Source of the DNA: Luteococcus peritonei
GTDB taxonomy: Bacteria; Actinomycetota; Actinomycetes; Propionibacteriales; Propionibacteriaceae
Assembly: GCF_039526385.1 (NCBI RefSeq)
Contig: NZ_BAAAIX010000007.1
Coordinates: forward strand, 62,001-126,000
Length of the DNA: 64,000 nt
Reading direction: 5' to 3'
Below the pieces are notes generated by a model, which worked only from the letters and a program-made list of their open reading frames with translations, was not told the DNA's origin and made no database searches. This document shows, one piece after another, positions 49,125 through 58,671 of the stretch; the stretch's first letter is position 1; every line of letters starts with the position of its first letter. Position numbers and translations under genes: made by a program.

Positions 49125-50309
49125 TCAGGCGGTCGGGGTCAGGGTGCGCACGGCCAGCTCGGCCAGCAGGTCGGCCCCGTCGCCCAGCACCGACTCGTCA
49201 TAGCGCGCTTCGGCGCTGTGGTTGTTCGGTGCCTGCGCGGGGTCGAGACCCGCCGGGGCGGCACCCAGCAGCAGGAAGCAGCCGGGCACCTCCTCGAGCA
49301 CCTTGCTGAAGTCCTCGCTGGCGGTCATCGAGTGCTCCAGCTCCAGCAGTCGGTCGTCGCCGAAGAGCTCGCGCACCGCCGTCATGGCCACCGCCGTCTG
49401 CTCTGCGTCGTTGAGCGTCACCGGGTAGAGCCGGGTCATGGTGTGCTCCACCTCCACGCCATGGGCGCGCCCTATGCCCTCCAGCAGCTCGGCCAGATGG
49501 GCGAAGAGCCGCTCGCGTGCCTCGGGGCTGAAGGTGCGCATGGTGGCCTCGAACCAGGCGGTGTCGGGGATCACGTTGCGGGCCTCGCCGGCGCCCAGGT
49601 GCCCGACGGTGACCAGCGCGGGGTCGAACAGGTCGAAGCGTCGTGCCAGCATCACCTGGATCTGGCCGATGATCTCGGCCAGCACCGGCACCGGGTCCTT
49701 GGCCAGGTGCGGTGCCGAGCCGTGGCCGCCGCGGCCGTGCACCACCACGTCGAGCGGGTCGGAAGCGGCCATCACCGTGCCGGGCCGGGTGGCGAAGCTG
49801 CCGGTGGGGAAGGTGGAGGCCCACACGTGCAGGGCGAAGGCGGCATCGGGACGACGCCCGGCGGCCTCCAGCAGCCCCTCCTCGATCATCCGGCGGGCCC
49901 CGTCGTCGCCCTCCTCGCCGGGCTGGAACATGAAGACCACGTCGCCGGGCAGCTCCTCGACGCGACGGGCCAGCCGCTGCGCCGCGCCCACCAGCATGGC
50001 CATGTGCAGGTCATGGCCGCAGGCGTGCATGGCGCCGTTGGTGCTGGCGAAGTCCTCGCCACTGCGCTCGGTGACCGGCAGCGCGTCCATGTCGCCGCGC
50101 AGCAGCGCCACCCGGCGCTCGCCCTCGGCCGGGGCGCGGCCGCGCAGCACCGCCACCACGGAGTCCAGCTCCTGCCCGGTGGCGATCTCCAGGCCCAGCG
50201 GGGCCAGTGCGGCCAGGACGCGCTCCTGGGTGCGGGGCAGCCGCAGCCCCACCTCCGGGATCTGGTGCAGGTCTCGACGCAGGGTGACCAGGGTGTCCTC
50301 GCAAGCCAT
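49125..50309 (-). CDS. M20-family amidohydrolase (hippurate/aminoacylase type)
   Basis: The 394-residue zinc-dependent peptidase-fold enzyme has RRDLHQIPEVGLRLPRTQ, the metal motif MHACGHDLHMAML, FMFQPGEEGDDGA with the catalytic Glu pair, a dimerisation domain with GRGGHGSAPH, and the C-terminal NNHSAEARYD. It should remove an acyl group from an amino acid or amide. Its gene starts 49 bases from the divergent, frameshifted hydroxy-acid oxidase, so the two may share control. Confidence 0.88.
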   Translation of the reverse strand: MACEDTLVTLRRDLHQIPEVGLRLPRTQERVLAALAPLGLEIATGQELDSVVAVLRGRAPAEGERRVALLRGDMDALPVTERSGEDFASTNGAMHACGHDLHMAMLVGAAQRLARRVEELPGDVVFMFQPGEEGDDGARRMIEEGLLEAAGRRPDAAFALHVWASTFPTGSFATRPGTVMAASDPLDVVVHGRGGHGSAPHLAKDPVPVLAEIIGQIQVMLARRFDLFDPALVTVGHLGAGEARNVIPDTAWFEATMRTFSPEARERLFAHLAELLEGIGRAHGVEVEHTMTRLYPVTLNDAEQTAVAMTAVRELFGDDRLLELEHSMTASEDFSKVLEEVPGCFLLLGAAPAGLDPAQAPNNHSAEARYDESVLGDGADLLAELAVRTLTPTA

Positions 50310-50358
50310 GCCGCCAGCCTAGCCAGCGCAGGTCTCGCGGCGGCCCGGGAAGGAAGCC

Positions 50359-51563
50359 GTGATCCGCGACCGCGTCCGCTCGTTCACCAGCCTGCTGGAC
50401 CTGCAGCGCGCGAGCCTGCCCACCGAGCAGAGCCGCCTGGCGCAGGCGGTCAGCATCGACGACCTGCACCGGCTGGCCCGACGTCGCACCCCCGGCTTCG
50501 CGCTGGACTACGTCGACGGCGGCGCCATCACCGAGGGGGCCGTCAGCGGCAACCTGGAGGCCTTCGCCCGGCACCGGCTGGTGCCGCGCTACCTGAAGGG
50601 CATCGGACAGGCCAGCCTGGCCGCCTGTTGGGCCAGCGTCACGAGCTGCCCTTCGGCATCGCGCCGATCGGTCTGACCGGGCTGATGCGGATCGAGGCGG
50701 AGCTGGCCGGCGTCGCCGCAGCGCAGAGCCGGGGCATCCCCTTCACCCTGTCCACCATGGGCACCCGCAGCATCGAGGCCGTCGCCGAGGCCGGCCCGCA
50801 GGCGCGCAAGTGGTTCCAGCTCTACGTGCGCCGCGGCCGCGAGAACTCCACTGGCCTGCTGCAGCGCGCCTGGGAGAACGGCTACGACACCCTGGTGGTC
50901 ACCGCGGACACCCCCGTCTCCGGGCGCCGGCTGCGCGACGAGCACAACCAGCTCACCATGCCGCCGAAGCTGACCGCGCGCACCGTGGTTCAGTCCGCGC
51001 TGCACCCGGCCTGGGCGCTGGACCTGGTGAGCCACGACGCCCCGGCGCTGGCCAACTTCGAGCGCACCGAGTCCACCGTGCACCAGCTGGTGGGCTCGAT
51101 GTTCGACCCGGACCTGGCGCTGGAACACCTGGAGTGGCTGCGCGAGGAATGGCCCGGGAAGTTCGTGGTCAAGGGCATCCTGGCCCCCGACGACGCCCGT
51201 CGGGTGGCCGACTTCGGTGCCGACGCGGTCTGGGTCTCCAACCACAGCGGCCGCCAGCTGGACCGCGCCGTGGCGCCGGTGGACGTGCTGCCCGCCATCC
51301 GCGCCGCCGTCGGCCCCGAGATGCCGGTGCTGCTGGACTCCGGCATCCGCACCGGCACCGACGTGGCCATCGCGCTGGCCAGCGGTGCCGACCACGTCTT
51401 CCTCGGCCGCGCCTACCTCTACGGCCTGATGGCCGGCGGTCAGGCCGGCGTCGAGCGCGCCCTGGACCTGCTGGCCATCGAGACCCGCAATGCCATGCAG
51501 CTGCTCGGCGTCGCCTCCGTGGCGGAGCTGCGCGCCCAGGGCCCCGAACTGCTCGCCGGCTGA
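50359..51563 (+). pseudogene. FMN-dependent alpha-hydroxy-acid oxidase/dehydrogenase, frameshifted
   Basis: GTG 50359 (GGAAGGAAG upstream) opens a good reading frame: VSIDDLHRLARRRTPGFALDY, then RHRLVPRYLKGIGQASLAA. After codon 50623 the match moves to another frame, LLGQRHELPFGIAPIGLTGL, and runs to the stop at 51563 with FQLYVRRGRENS, VTADTPVSGRR, the catalytic VSNHSGRQLDRAV and LDSGIRTGTDV. Adding one C to the CC at 50624-50625 restores a 401-residue enzyme of the lactate/glycolate/mandelate oxidase family. Without it the product is 105 residues and lacks the FMN site. A real decay event and a sequencing error are both possible. Confidence 0.85.
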
Positions 51564-51648
51564 ATCCCGCTCACTGGGCTCGTCCCGCCAACCCACCCAT
51601 CGCACGGCTGATCCACCGCCGCCCCATCCGACGACGCAAAGGACGACG

Positions 51649-53027
51649 ATGACCAACCCGCTGTTCGCAGACCCCCAGACACCGGCATGCTCCGACCGGC
51701 TGGCCCCGCAGGCCCGACGGGCGGTGCTCGCGGCCTGGTTCGGCACCCTGATCGAGTGGTACGACTACCCCCTCTACGGCATCGCCTCGGCGCTGGTGAT
51801 CGGGCCGCTCTTCTTCCCCAAGTCGCTGCCGGCCACCCAGCAGCTGTTGGCCTTCGCCACCTTCGCGGTGGGCTTCGTGGTGCGCCCGCTGGGTGGCTTC
51901 GTGATCTCCCACCTGGGCGACCGTTTCGGCCGCAAGCCCGCCATGGTGGTCACCGTCGTGATGATGGGCGCCGCCACCGTCGGCATGGGCCTGCTGCCCA
52001 CTGCCGCGTCGGTGGGGATCTGGGCACCCGTGCTGCTGGTGGTGCTGCGCTTCCTGCAGGGCTTCGGTGCGGGCGCCGAGCTGGCCGGAGCGCTGACCCT
52101 GGTCAGCGAGTACACCCCGCACTCACGGCGCGGCTTCTTCGTCGGCTTCGTCACCACGGGTGCCCCGGGCGGCGCCTTCCTGGCGACGCTCGCCTCACCC
52201 TCGCCTCGCTGCTGCCCAAGGACGTGGCCACCGGCTGGGCCTGGCGCATCCCCTTCCTGGTCTCGGCGGTGCTCTTCGGCCTGGCGCTGTGGATCCGCAA
52301 GCACCTGGAGGAGACCCCCGCCTACGCCGCCGCCGTCGAGGCCCGTGCGGCCAACGAGCGGGCCAACCGGGTGCCGCTGGCCGAGGTGCTGCGCCACAGC
52401 CCGCGCCAGCTGCTGGCCGGCTTCCTGTCGGTCACCGGCCACAACGTGGTCAACTACGTGCTCAGCGCCTTCGCCCTGGGCTACCTCACCAAGACCGTCG
52501 GCATGCCGCTGATGAAGGCGCTGACCGCGGTGCTGATCGCCTCCTTCGTGGCCGCCGTGGTGCCCCCGCTGGGCGGGCTGGTGGTGGACCGGATCGGCGT
52601 GCGACGCGTGGTGGCCTTCGGAGGCCTGGCCGGTGCCGTGCTGGCCTACCCGCTGTTCTGGTCGCTGGCCAGCGGCAGCATGCTGCTGGCGACGCTGGGC
52701 ATGTGTCTGGCCGGGCTGCTGGCCATGGGCGCCACCTCGCCCGGCACCAGCACCTTCGTCGCCAACCTCTTCCCGACCCGCTACCGCTTCACCGGCGTGG
52801 CTGCCGCCCGCGAGCTGAACGGCGCCCTGGTGGCCGGCCCCACGCCACTGATCGCCACCGCCCTGATCCAGAAGGCCCACGGCGGCATCGGGCCGGTCTC
52901 GGCCTTCGTGGCGCTGGCGGCGCTGTGCACCTTCGCGTCGATCTTCGTCGCCGGACACTCCGGCCAGGAGGCGCCGAGCGAGGACGTCGAGGCCAACCGG
53001 GCCGTGGAGGCCGAGACCCGCGGCTGA
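51649..53027 (+). pseudogene. MFS metabolite:H+ symporter (MHS family), frameshifted
   Basis: ATG 51649 has AAAGGA six bases upstream. The first frame encodes AAWFGTLIEWYDYPLYGIAS, LGDRFGRKPAM and LRFLQGFGAGAELAGA, the ProP/MHS hallmarks, to about residue 182. The match then jumps to another frame (LTLASLLPKDVATGWAWRIP) and continues to the stop at 53027 through helices 6-12. One extra C at 52194 would restore a 459-residue transporter. The gene follows the hydroxy-acid oxidase in the same direction, so a carboxylate uptake-and-oxidation unit is likely. Both genes carry the same kind of lesion. Confidence 0.85.
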
Positions 53028-53044
53028 TCCCCACACCCACCACG

Positions 53045-53082
53045 CACAGCGGCCCCGGACCGATCGGTCCGGGGCCGCTGTG
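53045..53082. terminator. Very stable bidirectional terminator hairpin
   Basis: A perfect 17-bp stem (53045-53061 with 53066-53082) and 4-base loop GATC lie between the convergent transporter (stop 53027) and CoA-transferase (stop 53096). Confidence 0.8.
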
Positions 53083-53095
53083 TGGTGCGGGTGCG

Positions 53096-54610
53096 TCAGG
53101 CCTTCATGGTTCCCTCGGAGAGGAACCGGGTGTGCCAGCTCAGGCTCTGGGACAGGTCGTGCGGCGTGTGCTGGCCGTTGGCGACCTTCTGGGCGTGCTC
53201 GAAGTAGTCGAGCAGCGCGTCCTTGTAGTCCGGGTGGGCGCACTTCTCGATGATCAGCTTGGCCCGCTGGCGCGGGGCCAGGCCGCGCAGGTCGGCGAGG
53301 CCCTGCTCGGTGATGACCACCTGGACGTCGTGCTCGGTGTGGTCGACGTGGTTGACCATCGGGACGATCGCCGAGATGGCGCCACCCTTGGCCGTCGACG
53401 GCGAGACGAAGACCGAGAAGAAGGCGTTGCGGGTGAAGTCGCCCGAGCCGCCGATGCCGTTCTGGATCTTGGAGCCCATCACGTGCGTGGAGTTCACGTT
53501 GCCGTAGAGGTCGGCCTCGATCATGCCGTTGCAGGAGATGACGCCCATGCGGCGGATCGCCTCGGGGTGGTTGGAGACGTCCTGCGGGCGCAGGATGATC
53601 TTCTTCGCGTACTCCGCGGCGTTGTCGTTCATCTTCTCGGCGTACTCCGGGGAGAGCGAGAAGGCGGTGGCCGAGGCGACGGTGAGCTTGCCCGAGTCGA
53701 GCAGGTCCACCATGCCGTCCTGGATCACCTCGGTGTAGGAGGTGAGGTTCTCGAAGGGGCCGTCCTTCAGGCCGGCGAGCACCGCATTGGCGATGTTGCC
53801 GACGCCGGACTGCAGCGGGTTCAGGCTGGCGGGCAGGCGGCCGGCCTTGACCTCGACGTCGAAGAAGTCGAGCAGGTACTGCGCGATCTGCTTGGAGTCG
53901 TCGTCCAGCGGCTTGAAGGGGGAGTTGCGGTCGGGATCGTTGGTCTCGATGACCGCGACGACCTTGGAGGGGTCGATCTGGTAGGTCTTCGAGCCGATCC
54001 GGTCACCGGGGTTCAGGATGGGCAGCGGCTTGCGGTTCGGCGGCAGCGCGGCGATGTCGCCGTAGATGTCGTGCATGCCGTACAGGCCCTCGGACTGCCA
54101 CTCGTTGACCTCGATGATGATCTTGTCGGCCAGCTCGAGGTAGGTGCGGTTCATGCCCACCGAGGAGGAGGGGACCACGGAGCCGTCCTCCAGCACCATG
54201 GTGGCCTCGATCACGGCGTAGTCCAGCTTGCCGAAGTAGCCGTAGGTCAGCTGGTTGGCCAGGTGCGAGAGGTGGATGTCGGAGTAGAAGGTGGTGCCGT
54301 CGTTGATCTTGTTCCGCAGGATCGGGTCGGACTGGTAGGGGGTGCGGAAGTTCATCCCGCCGGTCTCGGCCAGGGCGCCGTCCAGCTCGGGCGCGGTGGA
54401 GGCACCGGTGAAGACGTCGATCTTGAAGTCCTCGCCCTTGCCCTGCGCCTCCTTGATGCGGGCCGCCAGAGCCTGGGGGAATTCCTTCGGGTAGCCGGAA
54501 CCGGTGAAGCCGGCGAAGCCGAGCTTGCTGCCGGGCTCGACCAGAGCGGCCGCGTCCCCAGCGGACATGATCTTGCTGCGGAACTGCTCGTTGGCGATCC
54601 GTCCTGCCAT
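53096..54610 (-). CDS. Acetyl-CoA hydrolase/transferase-family CoA-transferase (succinate/acetate/propionate)
   Basis: The 504-residue class I CoA-transferase moves CoA between acyl groups and carboxylates. It starts with RSKIMSAGDAAALVEPGSKLGFAGFTGSGYPK. The catalytic glutamate sits in YTEVIQDG at residue 294, the position of the active-site Glu in Acetobacter AarC as I recall. TEQGLADLRGLAPRQRA gives the C-terminal glycine-rich loop. ATG 54610 has GGAGGAAAG directly upstream, a strong site. In propionibacteria, homologues link succinate and propionyl-CoA in the Wood-Werkman cycle. The exact acyl pair here is inference. Confidence 0.9.
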   Translation of the reverse strand: MAGRIANEQFRSKIMSAGDAAALVEPGSKLGFAGFTGSGYPKEFPQALAARIKEAQGKGEDFKIDVFTGASTAPELDGALAETGGMNFRTPYQSDPILRNKINDGTTFYSDIHLSHLANQLTYGYFGKLDYAVIEATMVLEDGSVVPSSSVGMNRTYLELADKIIIEVNEWQSEGLYGMHDIYGDIAALPPNRKPLPILNPGDRIGSKTYQIDPSKVVAVIETNDPDRNSPFKPLDDDSKQIAQYLLDFFDVEVKAGRLPASLNPLQSGVGNIANAVLAGLKDGPFENLTSYTEVIQDGMVDLLDSGKLTVASATAFSLSPEYAEKMNDNAAEYAKKIILRPQDVSNHPEAIRRMGVISCNGMIEADLYGNVNSTHVMGSKIQNGIGGSGDFTRNAFFSVFVSPSTAKGGAISAIVPMVNHVDHTEHDVQVVITEQGLADLRGLAPRQRAKLIIEKCAHPDYKDALLDYFEHAQKVANGQHTPHDLSQSLSWHTRFLSEGTMKA

Positions 54611-54832
54611 CTTTCCTCCTTGAAGACTGCGCCCCGACCACGACGACGGGTCGCCGGCCACCTACGTTGGCGACCTCGGGGCTGTGGCGCACACGTTACC
54701 GTGCCCACGCCCTGAAGGGGAGTCGACGGCGGGCGCATGGGACGGGGCCGTGCGAGGGGTGTGGCAGGCCTCTCGAGGCTGGCTGGCGACGACGCGCGGC
54801 GGACCAGCCCGAACCGGCGGCGCGTGGCGTGG

Positions 54833-55705
54833 TCAGAGCCGCACGAAGGCGCGCACCGCGTCGAGCCGGGGGAAGCTGATGGCGGCGTCGGCCTGGGTGG
54901 CGGCCACCGGCTTGGCGCAGTAGGCGATGCCCAGCCCGGCGGCGCCCAGCATGTCCAGGTCGTTGGCCCCGTCGCCGACGGCCACGGTCAGCTCCGGCGG
55001 GCAGAGCGCCAGCTCGGCGCAGCGCAGCAGGTGGCGACGCTTGGCAGCACGGTCCACCACCTCCCCGCGGGTCAGACCGGTGAGGCGCCCGTCGCGCACC
55101 TCGAATCGGTTGGCAGTGACGTGGTTGATCCCCAGGTCTGCCACCAGCGGTTCGACGATCTCGGTGAAGCCGCCCGAGACCAGCCCCACCTGGCAGCCGG
55201 CCTCGCGGGCGGCCCGCACCAGCTCGAGGGCGCCCGGGCTGAACTCCAGCGAGCTGCGCACCTCGTCGAAGGCGGCCACGTCGAGCCCGGCGAGGGTGGC
55301 CACCCGGGCCCGCAGCGAGTCCGCGAAGTCGAGCTCGCCGCGCATGGCGCGCTCGGTGATGGCCGCCACCTGCTCCCCGCTGCCGGCGTGGGCGGCCAGC
55401 TCGTCGATCACCTCGGCGGTGATCAGCGTGGAATCCACGTCCATCATCAGCAGCCGGGGTGCCTCGGTGGCCAGCGGCTGGCGCACCACGGCCGCGTCGA
55501 CGCCCTCGCGCAGCGCCGCACCGCGCACCAGGGAGCGGGTGCGCTCCAGCTCGCTGACCTCGCCCAGCACGGAGAAGACGTGTCCGAAGTCGCGCTGCTC
55601 CAGACTGGCCTCGCGCGCGTTGGCGAGCTGCCCGGTGGCCAGCACGGTGAGCGGCTCGGGCAGGGGGGTGGCGGCGGTGAGCACGATGCGCACGGTCTGG
55701 GTCAC
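54833..55705 (-). CDS. serB: Phosphoserine phosphatase
   Basis: It catalyses the last step of serine synthesis. The 290-residue protein has an N-terminal regulatory region of about 80 residues and then the HAD phosphatase: LLMMDVDSTLITAEVIDELA, LVSGGFTEIVEPLVADLG and AVGDGANDLDMLGAAGLG, all SerB signatures, plus AYCAKPVAATQADAAI. The start is GTG 55705. It is transcribed alone, with 222 bases upstream of its stop side separating it from the CoA-transferase promoter. Confidence 0.93.
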   Translation of the reverse strand: MTQTVRIVLTAATPLPEPLTVLATGQLANAREASLEQRDFGHVFSVLGEVSELERTRSLVRGAALREGVDAAVVRQPLATEAPRLLMMDVDSTLITAEVIDELAAHAGSGEQVAAITERAMRGELDFADSLRARVATLAGLDVAAFDEVRSSLEFSPGALELVRAAREAGCQVGLVSGGFTEIVEPLVADLGINHVTANRFEVRDGRLTGLTRGEVVDRAAKRRHLLRCAELALCPPELTVAVGDGANDLDMLGAAGLGIAYCAKPVAATQADAAISFPRLDAVRAFVRL

Positions 55706-55803
55706 GCCACCAGCCTAGGGATTGTGACTGGGCCGGGCGCCGCTCCTCGCCCCTCGGACGCCCGGCCCCGGAGGTGCCGCTCATGTCCAGCGGCGCCGCC
55801 GTC

Positions 55804-56511
55804 TCAGCGGTCGGTGGTGGCCTGCCCGGCCTGGCCGGTGTCGGTCTGGCTGCCGGGCGCCGTTGTCTGCTGGCCCTGCAGGTCCTGCGGGGCCTGGCCC
55901 TGCTGGGTGGTGCCGGACTGGGTGGTGCCGGACTGGGTGGTGCCGGACTGGGTGGTGCCGGACTGGGTGGTGCCGGACTGGGTGGTGCCGGACTGGGTGG
56001 TGCCGGACTGGGTGGTGCCGGACTGGGTGGTGCCGGACTGGGTGGAGCCCTGCTGGCCGCTGGCGCCACCCTGCTGGAAGCCGCCCTGCGCACCACCCTG
56101 CTGGAAGCCGCCCGGCGGCATGCCGCCGCGGTTCCCCCGAGCACCCTGGCCTCCCGGACCGCCCTGCCCACCCGGGCCACCGAACTGGCCCTGGCTCTGG
56201 GTCGGCACCCCGTCCGAGCCGAGGGCCGTCGCCGCCGCGGCGCCTCCGGCAGCCACCACCGTCACCCCGACCGCGGCCGCGATGATGGCGGGGGCGATCC
56301 TGCGCCGGGCGCTCCCGGCCGCCGGGGTGGCGCCCGCGGCTGCAGGATGGCCGGCCGGTGGGGAGGCCTGGTCGGCGCCGGTGGGTGGCACCGGGGGCAG
56401 GGGTTGGGTCGCCTGGGTGGCCGGCGAACCGTCCCGGAGCGTCGGCTGGCTGGCTCCCCGGGTGGCCAGGGAGTCGTCGGGGAAGGCGTTGTGAGGGGTC
56501 TGGTCGGTCAT
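55804..56511 (-). CDS. Membrane-anchored low-complexity protein with pentapeptide repeats
   Basis: The 235-residue protein has a Pro/Thr-rich cytoplasmic N-terminus, one membrane helix at about 72-97 (IAPAIIAAAVGVTVVAAGG), and an external tail made of Gly/Gln-rich segments (GGPGGQGGPGGQG, GGFQQGGAQ) followed by about nine TTQSG repeats. No catalytic domain is present. ATG 56511 has GAAGGA upstream. The external repeat is encoded by exact 15-base units, so its length can vary between strains without loss of frame. A surface, adhesive or spacer role is a guess. Confidence 0.65.
   Translation of the reverse strand: MTDQTPHNAFPDDSLATRGASQPTLRDGSPATQATQPLPPVPPTGADQASPPAGHPAAAGATPAAGSARRRIAPAIIAAAVGVTVVAAGGAAAATALGSDGVPTQSQGQFGGPGGQGGPGGQGARGNRGGMPPGGFQQGGAQGGFQQGGASGQQGSTQSGTTQSGTTQSGTTQSGTTQSGTTQSGTTQSGTTQSGTTQSGTTQQGQAPQDLQGQQTTAPGSQTDTGQAGQATTDR
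55903..56037. repeat. Nine perfect 15-bp tandem repeats (coding)
   Basis: The unit CTGGGTGGTGCCGGA recurs nine times without change from 55903 to 56037. A degenerate tenth copy follows at 56038. On the coding (minus) strand each unit encodes five residues of the TTQSG repeat. Identity at the nucleotide level points to recent expansion or gene conversion. Confidence 0.92.
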
Positions 56512-56655
56512 GGGATTCCTTCGTCTCGCGTCGGCCGTGGTGGCCGGTGAGTCGAAACTAGGAAGTGAGCCTGTCCGGACTCTGTGCGCCGGCTTGCAGC
56601 CCGCGATGGAAGACCGACGTCGGCGGTCACGGTGTCCGCCCCGGGACGAGGGCCC

Positions 56656-57441
56656 TCAGGCGGCCAGGCACAGTCCGAGCGCCACCAGGCTCAGCACCAC
56701 CTCGAGCGCGCCCACCTGCGCGGGGCGGATGGTGCGGCCCCGCAGCGGCCCGGACCAGGGCAGCGCCCAGGCCTTCACCACGCACAGGGCGAAGAAGACC
56801 GGCCAGCCCCACGGCGCCAGCCCGTGACGCCAGGCCAGCACCGCCAGCCCGGTCCAGACCAGGTGCCAGGCCACCGAGGCCCAGACCCAGGCCGGCTTGC
56901 CGCGCTCGCGGATCAGGGTCTTGACGACGAAGACGGTGCCGAAGAAGTAGCCGAACAGGGCCGCCGCCGGCCAGGCGGTGCGCACCGCTCCCGCCGCCCA
57001 GAGCTGCTGCGGCGTGGTGAAGGGCAGGATCCAGGCCAGCAGGCAGGCCGCCAGCACCGTGCACAGGCCGGAGGCCAGCGCTCGGTCGTGGCGTCGGCTG
57101 GTGAGCCAGAGCGCGGTGCCCAGCAGCGGGACGTAGACCGGCAGCCACCACAGCAACGGCCAGCCCCCGGTCAGCAGCGTGGCCAGCCCGGCCAGGCCGG
57201 AGACGGCGCCATAGGTGGCCAGTGCCGGAAGGTAGCGACGGCGGCGGGTCCGGGCGGCCTTGAGCCACAGCCCGCAGGCGTGGAAGCAGAAGTAGCCCAC
57301 CAGCCAGGTGACGGCCAGCGGCCAGGCCCACAGCGGGAGCCCGTCACGGGCGCGCAGCGCCAGGCCCACCACCAGCGGGACCACGAGCATGGCCCAGGCC
57401 CCGTGCTGGTCGGGCACCCAACCGCCCTTGCGTCTGCTCAT
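56656..57441 (-). CDS. YwiC-like integral membrane protein
   Basis: The 261-residue protein has about eight hydrophobic helices and begins with the family signature WVPDQHGAWAMLVVPLV. FCFHACGLWLKAARTRRRRY and FGYFFGTVFVVKTLIRERGK are also typical of YwiC-like proteins. ATG 57441 has TAAACT ten bases upstream and no obvious ribosome-binding site, so the message may be leaderless. Function is unknown for the family; it is often near anaerobic respiration genes, but not here. Confidence 0.82.
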   Translation of the reverse strand: MSRRKGGWVPDQHGAWAMLVVPLVVGLALRARDGLPLWAWPLAVTWLVGYFCFHACGLWLKAARTRRRRYLPALATYGAVSGLAGLATLLTGGWPLLWWLPVYVPLLGTALWLTSRRHDRALASGLCTVLAACLLAWILPFTTPQQLWAAGAVRTAWPAAALFGYFFGTVFVVKTLIRERGKPAWVWASVAWHLVWTGLAVLAWRHGLAPWGWPVFFALCVVKAWALPWSGPLRGRTIRPAQVGALEVVLSLVALGLCLAA

Positions 57442-57498
57442 GCCCAGCAGTTTAGACCGGGGGTGTCCGGACTTAATCGCGGGGCCGGCGCGGCAGGC

Positions 57499-58554
57499 TC
57501 AGCGGGCCTCGGTGCGGGTCAGCGTGTACTTCGGGTTCTGGTCGATCACCTTGGTCTGGCCCAGCACCTCGTTGAGGCGGGCGCGCCAGGGCAGGTGGGA
57601 GTTGTAGACGCACCAGAACTCGCCGCCGGAGCGCAGCACCCGCGCAGCCTCGGAGAACATCTCCAGCGCCGGGCCGGAGTCCTTCACCGTGCCGATGTGG
57701 AAGGGCGGGTTGGTGACGATGATGTCCAGGCTGTCGTCCTCGAAGTCGGCCAGTCCGTCGCGCCAGAGGGTCTCGACACGCACGCCCGCCTCCTCGGCGC
57801 TCATCCGGGTGGACTCCACGGCCGCCCAGCTCACGTCGCTGGCCATCACGTGCGCGGTGCGGAAGCGCTTGGCCAGCAGGGTGGCCAGCACGCCGTTGCC
57901 GCAGCCCAGGTCGAGCACCTGCAGGGCGCCGCCGTCGGTGGCCGCGGTGGACGGTCCGCCGCCCACCAGCTTGCCGACCTGGCCCAGCTTGTCCACCAGC
58001 ACCCGGGTGCCGGGGTCGAGCTTGGCGCCGGCGAAGGTGTTGCCGTGGGCCCACAGGGTGACGCCCAGGTCAGGGTGGGCCTTGGAGCGCGGCCAGGTGG
58101 GGTCGGCGGGGTAGGGCAGGCGGGCGTGCAGGACGCGTGACTTCTGCCGTCCCAGGGAGGCGTTCACGCTGCCGAAGTGGGCCAGCAGCACCTCGTTCTG
58201 GCTCAGCGTCATGTGCTTCACGCGCCCACCGGCCACCAGGCGCACCTGCTCGTCGCCGTGGTTGGCCACCAGCTCGGCATACTCGTCGAGACCGGCCAGG
58301 CTCTTGGGCAGCCGCAGCCAGACCAGGTCGGCGCCCGCCAGGGCCTCGGCAGGATCGGCGGCCAGCAGCTCGGCGGGCACCTCGGCACGCTCGCGCAGGT
58401 CGTCGCACCAGACCACCACCTCGTCGGCGACGGCGCGCGCACGCTCCACCAGGGCGGGGGCGTCCAGCAGCACCAGGCGACGGGCGCGGGCGCCCTCGGT
58501 GATGGTCTGGGACTCGTCGGCGATCAGCAGGTCAACGGGGTCGGTCTCAAGCAC
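57499..58554 (-). CDS. RsmC/RlmG-like rRNA guanine-N2 methyltransferase
   Basis: The 351-residue protein has a degenerate N-terminal methyltransferase-like half and a functional C-terminal half: VLDLGCGNGVLATLLAKRF as the SAM site and the catalytic IIVTNPPFHIG, the NPPF motif of guanine-N2 methyltransferases. LTLSQNEVLLAHF-like text joins the halves. GTG 58554 with GGGAG nine bases upstream was chosen; the open frame extends far beyond but reads as the antisense of the next gene. It should modify 16S or 23S rRNA; which one is not clear. Confidence 0.85.
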   Translation of the reverse strand: MLETDPVDLLIADESQTITEGARARRLVLLDAPALVERARAVADEVVVWCDDLRERAEVPAELLAADPAEALAGADLVWLRLPKSLAGLDEYAELVANHGDEQVRLVAGGRVKHMTLSQNEVLLAHFGSVNASLGRQKSRVLHARLPYPADPTWPRSKAHPDLGVTLWAHGNTFAGAKLDPGTRVLVDKLGQVGKLVGGGPSTAATDGGALQVLDLGCGNGVLATLLAKRFRTAHVMASDVSWAAVESTRMSAEEAGVRVETLWRDGLADFEDDSLDIIVTNPPFHIGTVKDSGPALEMFSEAARVLRSGGEFWCVYNSHLPWRARLNEVLGQTKVIDQNPKYTLTRTEAR

Positions 58555-58671
58555 CCGGCCATTCTCCCAGCCGGCCGGCGAAAAGCTGGCATCGCGCACC
58601 GCGGGGCCACAGGCTGCCGGTCGACGGGACCCCGGTGGGGCCTTGTCGGTGCGGGCATGTAGGTTGACGAC

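Noticed and set aside
49095..50620. Rightward open frame preceding the hydroxy-acid oxidase in the downstream frame
   Set aside because: It is antisense to the M20 amidohydrolase; only the part after the frameshift carries oxidase homology.
55903..56037. Possible CRISPR or regulatory repeat
   Set aside because: The 15-base units are contiguous, identical and in frame in a coding gene.
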